DNA of 64,000 nucleotides from Winogradskyella sp046545555. GTDB lineage: Bacteria; Bacteroidota; Bacteroidia; Flavobacteriales; Flavobacteriaceae. A program made the translations under genes and the position numbers. Below, in pieces: positions 8,304 through 17,000 of the stretch. The first letter of the stretch is position 1. The number at the start of each line of letters is the position of its first letter. The notes beneath the pieces are model-generated. The model was not told where the DNA came from. It did not search any database and saw nothing but the letters and a program-made list of their open reading frames with translations. The stretch spans positions 62,001 to 126,000 of the forward strand of contig NZ_JBHZTH010000006.1 in assembly GCF_046545555.1 (NCBI RefSeq), given 5' to 3'.

Positions 8304-8521
8304 TGGATTTCGTAACTCCAGGATATGCATTGGTAATATGGTTGATTTTTATCCTATTTGCTTTGTTGTTACCTGTTCTCGCTTTAGTAAGTATATTGAA
8401 AAATAAATTTAGAGATAACGACAAACTCATTTGGATTTTGGTCGTTTTATTTCTACCAATTTTAGGATCAATTTTATATTTTATAATAGGACGATCTAAG
8501 CGTCTTAAAATTATAAATTAA
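8303..8521 (+). CDS. Small PLDc_N-type membrane protein
   Basis: The 72 residues contain two membrane helices (about 9-31 and 44-62) joined by a short basic loop. The ending LFLPILGSILYFIIGRSKR is the hallmark of the domain found at the N-terminus of cardiolipin synthases (PLDc_N), here without the catalytic HKD domains. Its function is unknown. The ATG overlaps the stop of the hpt-adk fusion in a TAATG, so translation is probably coupled, and obg follows 30 bases later. Confidence 0.82.
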   Translation: MDFVTPGYALVIWLIFILFALLLPVLALVSILKNKFRDNDKLIWILVVLFLPILGSILYFIIGRSKRLKIIN

Positions 8522-8551
8522 TCGCAATCTAAAAACTATTAAATCCATAAG

Positions 8552-9550
8552 ATGACTGAAGGAAATTTTGTCGATTACGTAAAAATGCATGTATCTTCGG
8601 GTAACGGCGGTAAAGGCTCATCGCATTTACATCGCGAAAAATATATACAAAAAGGTGGCCCTGATGGTGGTGATGGTGGTCGCGGAGGTCATGTTATTCT
8701 TCGTGGTAATTCTAATCTTTGGACGTTAATTCACTTAAAATTTAAACGTCATATTAGAGCAGGGCATGGAGAACATGGTAGTTCTGGTAGAAGTACAGGC
8801 GGAGATGGTGTAGATGAATACCTAGATGTGCCTTTAGGAACTGTAGTCAGAGATACAGAGACCAACGAAATTCTTTTTGAGATTACGGAAGAAGGTGAAG
8901 AGAGAATTGTTGCTGAAGGTGGTATGGGAGGACGAGGAAATTGGCACTTTAAAAGTTCAACTAATCAAACACCAAGATATGCACAGCCTGGTATTCCTTT
9001 AGAGGAACGCTATATTACTTTAGAATTAAAAATTTTAGCAGATGTAGGTTTGGTAGGTTTTCCAAATGCAGGAAAATCAACGCTTCTATCTGTATTAACA
9101 TCAGCAAAACCTAAAATTGCAGATTATGAATTTACGACACTAAAACCAAATTTAGGTATCGTAGAATATCGCGATTATAAGTCGTTTGTAATGGCCGATA
9201 TACCTGGTATTATTGAAGGTGCGGCAGAAGGTAAAGGATTAGGCTATTACTTTTTAAGACATATAGAACGTAATTCTATCTTACTATTTTTAATTCCGGC
9301 AGACGCTAAAGATATCGTTGAGCAGTACGAAATTTTGGTAGACGAATTAAGACGTTATAATCCAGAGATGTTGGATAAGGAGCGTTTTGTCGTTGTTTCA
9401 AAGTCAGATATGTTAGATGATGAATTAAAGTCTGAAATGTCTACGATTTTAGATAAGGATTTAGATTCTAACTACCTTTTTATTTCCTCTGTAGCACAAC
9501 AAGGACTTACAGAGTTAAAAGATAAGCTATGGAAAATGCTAAATGATTAA
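8552..9550 (+). CDS. obg: Obg/CgtA GTPase
   Basis: This 332-residue GTPase associates with the large ribosomal subunit and links ribosome maturation to nucleotide levels. Residues 1-160 are the glycine-rich Obg fold (GGPDGGDGGRGG near 35-46, GGMGGRGN near 123-130). The G domain follows with G1 GFPNAGKS at 169-176, switch I TTLKPNLG, G3 DIPG at 216-219 and a G4-like SKSD. There is no long C-terminal OCT or TGS extension, as in other short Obg proteins. It sits in a row with the purine salvage fusion and a membrane protein. Confidence 0.96.
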   Translation: MTEGNFVDYVKMHVSSGNGGKGSSHLHREKYIQKGGPDGGDGGRGGHVILRGNSNLWTLIHLKFKRHIRAGHGEHGSSGRSTGGDGVDEYLDVPLGTVVRDTETNEILFEITEEGEERIVAEGGMGGRGNWHFKSSTNQTPRYAQPGIPLEERYITLELKILADVGLVGFPNAGKSTLLSVLTSAKPKIADYEFTTLKPNLGIVEYRDYKSFVMADIPGIIEGAAEGKGLGYYFLRHIERNSILLFLIPADAKDIVEQYEILVDELRRYNPEMLDKERFVVVSKSDMLDDELKSEMSTILDKDLDSNYLFISSVAQQGLTELKDKLWKMLND

Positions 9551-9564
9551 TAGTAATCATTATT

Positions 9565-10278
9565 ATGAAATACTATTTAAAAAATTTAGTTGAAGCAAAT
9601 AAATCAAAACAGAGTAGACGTTTTGCGTTATTTATTCAGTTTTTAATTATTCTTTCGGTAATTACATTCTCTATTGAAACTTTGCCAGATTTAAAACCAC
9701 AGACTAGAGTAGTTTTAAATTCTATTGAAGCTTTTTGTGTACTCATATTTACTTTTGAGTATTTGGCAAGAATATATGTAGCAGATAATAAGCTAAGATT
9801 TATTTTTAGTTTTTTCGGAATTATAGATTTTCTAGCAATTCTTCCTTTCTATTTGACATTTGGAATCGACTTACGATCACTTCGTTTATTAAGAATGTTT
9901 AGATTATTTAGACTTTTTAAATTGGTGCGTTATAATAAAGCAATGAAGCATTTTGCAAGTGCTATGATGGTCGCAAAGGAGCAAATAATATTGTTTATGA
10001 TTATTACTCTAATGCTCATTTATTTTGCTGCAGTTGGTATTTATTACTTTGAAAACGAGGCGCAACCAGAATATTTTTCTTCAATATTTGATAGTCTTTG
10101 GTGGTCTATCGTTACCTTAACTACAGTAGGTTATGGAGATGTCTACCCAATAACTGTAGGTGGTAGAATATTTACATTTTTCATATTATTAATCGGTTTA
10201 GGAATTGTAGCTATTCCAACTGGCATTATTTCTTCGTCTTTAACTAAAGCTATAGAACCTCACTCCGAGGATGAATAG
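9565..10278 (+). CDS. Voltage-gated potassium-channel-like ion transporter
   Basis: The 237 residues have the six-helix layout of the voltage-gated ion channel family. S1 to S3 lie between residues 20 and 98. S4 carries regularly spaced arginines (LRSLRLLRMFRLFRLFKLVR near 103-122), S5 lies at 141-161, and the pore helix and selectivity filter TVGYGD are at 187-192, followed by S6. The GYG filter indicates potassium selectivity. There is no cytoplasmic RCK domain; the protein ends soon after S6. A short inverted repeat (AATGATTA/TAATCATT) fills the gap after obg, whose stop is 14 bases upstream. Confidence 0.92.
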   Translation: MKYYLKNLVEANKSKQSRRFALFIQFLIILSVITFSIETLPDLKPQTRVVLNSIEAFCVLIFTFEYLARIYVADNKLRFIFSFFGIIDFLAILPFYLTFGIDLRSLRLLRMFRLFRLFKLVRYNKAMKHFASAMMVAKEQIILFMIITLMLIYFAAVGIYYFENEAQPEYFSSIFDSLWWSIVTLTTVGYGDVYPITVGGRIFTFFILLIGLGIVAIPTGIISSSLTKAIEPHSEDE

Positions 10279-10328
10279 TTAAAGTTTTAAAAGCATATTA
10301 TATTTTTAATACCTTTAAAATAAAAACT

Positions 10329-10850
10329 ATGCGTATCTCCAAATATTTACTAATACTATTTATGTTGTCTTCTTGCGGCGCAATTGTTAATTACGATTAT
10401 GAGAAATCAACTGATTTTAGCCAATACAAATCGTATAATTATTTTGATGATATGAAAACTGGGTTAAGTCAGCTCGATAATAAAAGACTCATGCGAGCAA
10501 TTGACACAAAATTAGAAACAATGGGTTTAACCCGATCTGAAAATCCAGATTTTTTTATTGACATTCAAAGCCAAGATATTCAAAACCAAAACAATTCTAA
10601 TGTTGGAGTTGGAGTTGGTGGAGGCGGAGGCGGAGGCTTTGGAGGAGTATCAGTAGGTATTCCTTTAGGTGGTAATCAGTCTACAAGAGAAATTGTAATT
10701 GACTTTGTGGACAAAAAGCAAAATGAGCGTCTTTTTTGGCAAGCTGTTAGTGAGAGTAAGTATAGTCCCAACGCAAAACCAGAAAAGCGTGAGGCTGTAT
10801 TTGTAAAATTAATTGAAAATATTTTTTCAGAATATCCACCAAAAAAATAA
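10329..10850 (+). CDS. DUF4136-domain lipoprotein
   Basis: This 173-residue protein starts with a lipoprotein signal ending in LSSCG (Cys16). The rest matches the DUF4136 family: YDYEKSTDFSQYKSYNYF near the start of the domain, and a basic, charged C-terminal helix. An unusual glycine tract (VGVGVGGGGGGGFGGVSVGIPLGG, about 92-115) interrupts the domain and is probably a flexible loop. Members are envelope lipoproteins of unknown function. A TACCTTTA at 10310-10317 resembles a -7 element 11 bases before the ATG, so it may have its own promoter. Confidence 0.85.
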   Translation: MRISKYLLILFMLSSCGAIVNYDYEKSTDFSQYKSYNYFDDMKTGLSQLDNKRLMRAIDTKLETMGLTRSENPDFFIDIQSQDIQNQNNSNVGVGVGGGGGGGFGGVSVGIPLGGNQSTREIVIDFVDKKQNERLFWQAVSESKYSPNAKPEKREAVFVKLIENIFSEYPPKK

Positions 10851-10880
10851 GTTAATTCACTGTTAATCTTGAGTTTTGAT

Positions 10881-10921
10881 AGATTGATTGGTTTATTTTC
10901 GATAAACTAAACAATCAATCT
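10881..10921. promoter_or_regulatory. Inverted repeat just upstream of the DinB-like gene
   Basis: A 10-bp stem AGATTGATTG/CAATCAATCT encloses a second stem GTTTAT/ATAAAC, and the right arm ends one base before the ATG. The right arm sequence CAATCAATCT occurs again at 11547-11556, seven bases before the next gene. This could be an operator or a translation-control hairpin; the sequence alone does not decide. Confidence 0.45.
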
Positions 10922-10922
10922 A

Positions 10923-11525
10923 ATGAAATTAAGAATTAACAATCTCCTTAAGAGAACTCGCCATTCTGTGCTTAAAAATCAGATTCAAATAATAGTGTTT
11001 GTTCTATTATTATCTACTCCAAGTTTATTTAGCCAAGTTGAAATAAAAGCACCACAAGGGTATTCTAACGATATAGGAAATATGATTTCAATGCTCGATA
11101 ATTTAAAAGGCCGTGTAGAGCAATATGTTAGAGGTATAGATCAGGAAGCAACTGATTTTCTTTTAGACGGAAATGCAAACCGTCCTGGTGCAATAATATA
11201 TCATCTTGCTGCCACAGAGGCCTACTATCAAGTCTATACATTTGAAGGGAGAGGCTTTAATGCTGCTGAAAAAGCGAAGTGGGAGACTGCTCTCAATCTT
11301 GGTGATAAAGCACGGATAGAACTTAAAGGTAAGCCAATTAAATATTATATGGATATTTATGATGAGGTAAGAGCAAAAACAAAGCAATTATTAAAAACTA
11401 AAGACGATGTATGGTTTAAATCTAAGATTAACAATATGAGTATGCATTGGGCTTGGTTTCATGTTATGGAACACCAAGCAAATCATATGGGTCAATTAGC
11501 TTTTATTTCAAAGCGGATGAATTAA
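10923..11525 (+). CDS. DinB-like four-helix protein with N-terminal export signal
   Basis: After a basic N-terminus and a hydrophobic segment (QIIVFVLLLSTPSLFSQ, about residues 21-38) that looks like a signal peptide or anchor, residues 50-200 form a DinB-like helical bundle. Likely metal ligands are the histidines in IYHLAATEAYYQ and in WFHVMEHQANHMGQL near the C-terminus, the pattern used by DinB/YfiT proteins for a metal site. The reaction is unknown. An exported location is unusual for the family and is inferred from the signal-like N-terminus. The gene follows a large inverted repeat and lies 38 bases before a big DoxX-like lipoprotein gene. Confidence 0.82.
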   Translation: MKLRINNLLKRTRHSVLKNQIQIIVFVLLLSTPSLFSQVEIKAPQGYSNDIGNMISMLDNLKGRVEQYVRGIDQEATDFLLDGNANRPGAIIYHLAATEAYYQVYTFEGRGFNAAEKAKWETALNLGDKARIELKGKPIKYYMDIYDEVRAKTKQLLKTKDDVWFKSKINNMSMHWAWFHVMEHQANHMGQLAFISKRMN

Positions 11526-11563
11526 TTTATTAAAGAAAAACTACACCAATCAATCTTCAATTT

Positions 11564-13525
11564 ATGAAAAAAGTAAGTCTATTATTTATTCTGCTCATTG
11601 GCAGTTTATTATCATGTAATCAGGTAACAAAAGAGATCTCTAGAGAATGGGTTTCTGTTAGCCAGAATTTGGAGTTTAAAACAGATACGACTAAAAAATT
11701 TAAGGTCGTCGCTTCTGCTAAGGTTGAAACAGAAGATAAAGATGCTTGGGCCGGAATTTGGGCACGCGTCGATAATACTGATAAAACAACAGGTTTTTTT
11801 GATAATATGGGCAATAGACCTATTAAGTCTAGTATTTGGAATTCTTATGTCATTGAAGGAAGTCTAGATTCAAAGTCGGAGCGTCTTAATTTTGGGATGA
11901 TTAGTTTTAATAATGGTAAATTCTATTTTGATAAATTCGAACTTTACATAGAAGATGATAATGGGGTTTACCAACAGATAGAAATTGACAATGCTAGTTT
12001 TGAAAGTGAAGTTATTGATAACAAGATTCCTGATTGGAATAATGGTGTCTCTAAAGGAGAAACTTATAAAGTAAAAGAATTTAGTTTTACTACCAATGAG
12101 GATAGTACAGATGGTAACTATTCTTTATTAATTGAGGGTAATGGTATTAAAAAGAGCGTCGCCGCTGCAGAGAATGCTTTTCCTAATGCAGGAATGTGGA
12201 TATTTTTAGTATTCTTATTGGTACTTGTGTTTTCATTTCTAACCAATATTTCATTATCTAGTGAAGAGAAATGGTCAGTTTTAAGACGCATTGGGTTTAG
12301 GTTTTCTTTTATTTATTTTATACTTATTATCCTTTTTCAAAACAATGGTGCCTTTCCATTTTGGGATAAAATATTTGCCTATCCTACGGAGTGGTTTAAA
12401 CAGCTTATTACTTGGTTGGGTTCTAACTTTTATGGTTTAGCAGGCGAAGTTTCCTCTAAAATTACAGGCAGTGGTGATACCTTATTTGACTTTTTAGTAA
12501 TATTTACAGCATGTATTATTGCGCTTATAGGATGTGTTGTTTGGTCTATTATAGACAGAAAACAAAGAGATTATGATAAAATGTATTATTGGCTTACTGT
12601 TGGTATTCGCTATTACGTCGGTTTAATGCTTATTAGTTATGGAATGGTTAAGGTGATTCAGTTGCAATTCTCTTCACCAGGTTTTTATAGAATGATGAGT
12701 ACTTACGGAGAATCTTCACCAATGGGATTAGCTTGGACTTTTTTAGGCTTTTCTAAAGGATATAATATGTTTATGGGTATAGCCGAGATATTAGCAGGCT
12801 TATTACTCTTTAGACGAACAATGACATTTGGCGCCATTATTACTTTGATGACAGCAATGAATGTTATGGCTGTAAACTATTTTTATGATGTACCTGTAAA
12901 AATATTATCCACACATTTAGTGTTAATGACTCTGTTTTTATTGTTTAAGGACATAAAAAGATTATTAGCATTTTTCTTTACTAAGGTGAGCACATCAATT
13001 GACATATTAACACGACCAATTAAAAATAAAGGTATAAATATAGCCCTAACAAGTATTAAAGGACTTCTGCTTGGTTATGTGTTTATTTATGGATTTATAA
13101 CTACACTAGATTCTGAAAAAATGTATGGATCAAAAGCACCTAAACCAGATTTATACGGTGTTTATGAAGTTACTAATTTTGTAATTAATGGTGATACAAT
13201 TACTAGTTACAAAGACCAAAGACTTTGGAAAAATATAGTGGTGCAAAGAGAAGGTTCTTTACAAATTAAGAAATTTAATAATTCGAAGGCTTACTTTGGT
13301 ATCACGCAAGATAGTCTCAATAATAAATTGACCATGTCAAGTTGGAGTAATGATAACAATAACTTCGAATTAAACTACACAAAAGTGGATAGTACTGGAT
13401 TAGACTTTAATTTTATAAATAAAGGTGATACTATTTATGGTTCATCAATAAAACTGAAAGAAGAAGATTTTTTACTAACCAATAGAGGTTTTCATTGGAT
13501 TAGTGAGTATCCTTACAATAGATAA
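11564..13525 (+). CDS. Large lipoprotein with DoxX-like membrane domain
   Basis: This 653-residue protein begins with a lipoprotein signal (LIGSLLSCN, Cys18). Residues 30-190 are a soluble beta-rich domain of jelly-roll look (DAWAGIWARVDN, SYVIEGSLD, FYFDKFELYIED), which may bind a ligand. Then follow about seven to nine membrane helices: 208-228, 243-262, then a group near 305-480 resembling DoxX proteins (YYVGLMLISYGMVKVIQ, MGIAEILAGLLLF). A final soluble domain of about 130 residues closes it. DoxX proteins are linked to redox balance, but the role here is unknown. A hairpin terminator follows its stop. Similar DoxX residues occur in the stand-alone gene on the other side of that terminator. 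Confidence 0.75.
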   Translation: MKKVSLLFILLIGSLLSCNQVTKEISREWVSVSQNLEFKTDTTKKFKVVASAKVETEDKDAWAGIWARVDNTDKTTGFFDNMGNRPIKSSIWNSYVIEGSLDSKSERLNFGMISFNNGKFYFDKFELYIEDDNGVYQQIEIDNASFESEVIDNKIPDWNNGVSKGETYKVKEFSFTTNEDSTDGNYSLLIEGNGIKKSVAAAENAFPNAGMWIFLVFLLVLVFSFLTNISLSSEEKWSVLRRIGFRFSFIYFILIILFQNNGAFPFWDKIFAYPTEWFKQLITWLGSNFYGLAGEVSSKITGSGDTLFDFLVIFTACIIALIGCVVWSIIDRKQRDYDKMYYWLTVGIRYYVGLMLISYGMVKVIQLQFSSPGFYRMMSTYGESSPMGLAWTFLGFSKGYNMFMGIAEILAGLLLFRRTMTFGAIITLMTAMNVMAVNYFYDVPVKILSTHLVLMTLFLLFKDIKRLLAFFFTKVSTSIDILTRPIKNKGINIALTSIKGLLLGYVFIYGFITTLDSEKMYGSKAPKPDLYGVYEVTNFVINGDTITSYKDQRLWKNIVVQREGSLQIKKFNNSKAYFGITQDSLNNKLTMSSWSNDNNNFELNYTKVDSTGLDFNFINKGDTIYGSSIKLKEEDFLLTNRGFHWISEYPYNR

Positions 13526-13544
13526 AATTAATATAGAACTAAAA

Positions 13545-13570
13545 AAAAAGAGGCTTAATAGCCTCTTTTT
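13545..13570. terminator. Bidirectional terminator between two converging genes
   Basis: AAAAAGAGGCT and AGCCTCTTTTT form an 11-bp perfect stem around a TAAT loop, with A and T runs on both sides. It lies between the stop codons of the large DoxX-like lipoprotein gene and the convergent small DoxX gene, so it can end both transcripts. Confidence 0.9.
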
Positions 13571-13589
13571 AGTTGCTTAAAAAAAGTTT

Positions 13590-13961
13590 TTAACTCAATA
13601 GCGCTTTGTAGTGGTCTTTATAACCAAATAATACTGCAATATTTAAAATTAATAATACCGCAGCTCCACCAATCCCTCCTGGATCTAAAACCGCATGAAA
13701 TAATACTGCATTCACAGAAATACTCATTAATATTAGTGCTAGTAAAGCACCATATTTGTTTAATATTAAGGCTAAACCTGCAACGATCTCAACGATGCCA
13801 ACAAGCATTAAAGTTTTGGAATTAGCTAATGCTCCGAAATATGCAGCAGCATCACCGGCTAATTCTGGCATTGGTAAAAAGTTAGCAAATTTGTTTACGC
13901 CAAAAACGAGTACAAAGATTCCAAGTAAGATTCTTAGAACCATAAAAACTTTTGAATTCAT
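13590..13961 (-). CDS. DoxX-family membrane protein
   Basis: With the start at 13961 (MNSKVFMVLR) the protein has 123 residues and four membrane helices, the standard DoxX size and layout. RILLGIFVLVFGVNKF is the conserved first helix, and VGIVEIVAGLALIL the second-helix signature. An in-frame ATG ten codons upstream would add a poorly hydrophobic, lysine-rich leader and is less likely. Family members are inner-membrane proteins tied to oxidoreduction or respiration; the exact role is not known. It is a single gene, ended by the shared bidirectional terminator. Confidence 0.88.
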   Translation of the reverse strand: MNSKVFMVLRILLGIFVLVFGVNKFANFLPMPELAGDAAAYFGALANSKTLMLVGIVEIVAGLALILNKYGALLALILMSISVNAVLFHAVLDPGGIGGAAVLLILNIAVLFGYKDHYKALLS

Positions 13962-14059
13962 GATATTAATTTTTTTAGTTAGTGATTTCAAGGTACAAAA
14001 TTATTTTTCGTACATGTTCTGACTTTTGTCGTCATTACAACCATTAACTAACAACATTT

Positions 14060-17000
14060 TTAATCTACAAACACTCTTATTCCATCACTATGGCTACTAA
14101 ATTCTGGTGCATACATACTTTGTATAGTACTAATACCATTACTCATATCACCAGCATTGTTAACTCTTAAGTCGTATTCAAACACATAAACTCCTTTTGG
14201 TAGATAGTCTATAAAGAAGTTAGTTGCAGCATCTTTTGTGCTTTCATAATAACCTAAACCATCTTGCCATTTGTATTGCGATAAGACATTAATGGGCTCA
14301 AATCCTGCGGCACGCATATCCTTAAGATGTACAAACTCCATTGAGCGATCTGTATTCAATTCTATACGTACTCTTACTAAATCACCAACCTTTAATTTGG
14401 TTTCTGAAGTGATTTCTGAGATTTCCTCTCCCTTGTCTGTGTTCGCTTTTAAGAAAAGTATTTTGCTGAGCTTTAAAGGAGTCTCTGCTGAGGTAATTTT
14501 GTCTAAGTCTTCAAAATATTGCCAGTACATTGCGCCCCAAGCTATACCATCTCCTTTTTTTGTTATGGTAACATCGGCTTGTTCGGGTTTAATTTCAGAA
14601 CCTGTCCAAGATGTTTTATAATAGCCGGTACCAGCTTCAACTTTTACGTCGTCTAAAGTCTCTGGAGATATAGTTTCGTTACCAACTTTTACATCCACCA
14701 TTTCAGTAACATCTAACCAAGCACTCCCTTGTAATAATAAGGCGTAAACAGCTTCAGTAGTTGCTTTAGTCGTTTTCCACTGATTGGTTTGCTTGTTTTT
14801 TAGTAACCAAATTTTTAGATTATCAATGGTTGTAACATCATTTTCAATTTCTGAAAACGCCTCAATTAACAAGGCTTGGGTTTCAATAGGTGCTTGATAC
14901 CAGTTCCATGAGTTGGTGTTCGCTTTCCAATACATACCCAATTCGTTTGAAGTAATGCTATTCTCCTTTAATGATTTTAGAATTTTCCCGGAAGTTTTAG
15001 AATCACCCATTCTGTGCATACTTAATGCCATTAAACCTTTAGCATACAGTGAACGCTTTAACCAATATTGTTTTATTTGACTTTGGTAATAATCCATAAT
15101 GGCTTTAACCTCTTTAGTAGGTTTTAACTCAGGATAGAAACTACGTACATATAAATAATGTAGTTGGGTGTAAGACAAATGATCTTTATCGTAATCAATA
15201 TCCTTATTGTACTTTTTTAGGTTTTTATATTCTTTTACAAACTCAGAATCTAAGTATCTCAATGCATTTTGAATCATTGAATTCTCAACGGCGCTTGATG
15301 TTACATTAAGGTGTTTTAAATGACCGAAACCAGCAATAATATGCTGTGTGATATAACGATTGTCTCTACCACCTTTAAACCAAGCCCATGCACCTGAGGA
15401 CATCTGGTTTTGTTTTAATTTACGTTGAGCTGAATTCAACTTACTTGTCATTTTGTTGAGGTCGAATAATAAGCCAATACGCTTTTTCTGCTCTGTTTCT
15501 GACTGTGCATCACGTAACCAAGGTGTTTCTTGAATCAGTAAAGATTTTAACTCTTGATTCTTTTCTAGGTTACTCAACAAAGCATCAGTTGATTTCCATT
15601 GGTTAAATACTGCTTCAATCTTAGGATTAGATTTTACAATGTGTTGCGCTAATGCATTTGCATAATATCTTGAAAACGTTTGTTCATTACAATCGTAAGG
15701 ATATTCCATTAAGTATGGAAGTGCCTGAACTGCGTACCAAGCCGGATTAGAGGTCATCTCTAAAGTCAACTTATGATTTGTAAGTGTAGAAGAAGTATTA
15801 TCTTTTAACTTATCTAAAGTAAATGTCTTTGTTTCGTTTGAACGAATCCACATTGGTAAGGTCTCAGTCACTAACATTCTATTAGATAAAACAGGTAATG
15901 CATTTTGCTCACCGTCACTAAAGTCTCCAGCTTTAGCAATGACTTTGTATTGTACTGCTTGTATACCTTCTGGAATTTCTAAATTCCACGTGACTTGCGT
16001 ATTACCTTTAGCATCGACCTTAAAACCTAAGTCGTTATATGCGTTAGACAATTCTCCATCAATAGATTTACCCGTTATAGGATTTGTTAATAATAATTGT
16101 GCAACACCAGATAACTCTTTATCAGTAAGATTTGCAATCTTGGTGCTGATTCTAATTTTATCACCTTCTCTTAAAAAACGTGGAGCATTTGGTATCACCA
16201 TAAGTTCCTTTTGCGTCACAGCTTCTAATTGCGTCACGGCACTTTCTAAAGTTTTGGTATGTGCTAATAATTGTAATTTCCATTTGGTTAAAGCCTCAGG
16301 TGCTTTAAAATTGAAACTTACATTACCTTCTGCATCTGTTTGCAATTGCGGAAAGAAGAATGCGGTTTCGTTTAGGTTTTTTCTAATTTGGATAGAATTC
16401 TTCTGAATCTCTTCCTGTTCAACATTATTTCCCGGGCTTTTATCATTTTCGGAAATCTTTAAACCAGCTACTTGACCAGATAATGTTTGCGTAAAATTAG
16501 CATTGGGCTTTGTCCCGTAGCCAACAACTACAGATTCTTCTAATTCAGTAGAATCTTCAACAGCCATTGCTACTTCAGGTGCATATAATTTATTTTTTCT
16601 TCTGTATTCTCTGTATATATTTCCAAAATAAAATCCAAACCAATTCAACTGGTCATAATTTTGTTGAGTATAATTAGTGATAGATTTAAAGCGATTAAAC
16701 AGTCTAAAGTTAGTTTGGCTAAAACTTTGAGCATAATTTTTATTCACGCTTGCAGAATAGTAAGGTCTGTAAATAGGATTAAACGTCCAGTTATGCGCTT
16801 TAAATTCATCTAAAGACGCATCATACATGCTTGCTAAAAGTTCTGCAGATAATTTATCTCCTTTTGGTCCTTTAATTTTAAAGCTCCAAGTTTCGTCTTG
16901 TCCTGGTTGTAACTTATCTCTAAAAGTTGTGGTTTCTATTTCTAAATCAGTTTTAGGATAAGGGACGTTGACTCTGAAACTTTGTGGTATATATGAGTTG

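Noticed and set aside
15939..16406. 155-codon plus-strand frame within the macroglobulin gene
   Set aside because: It is antisense to a conserved region of the macroglobulin and shows no family features.
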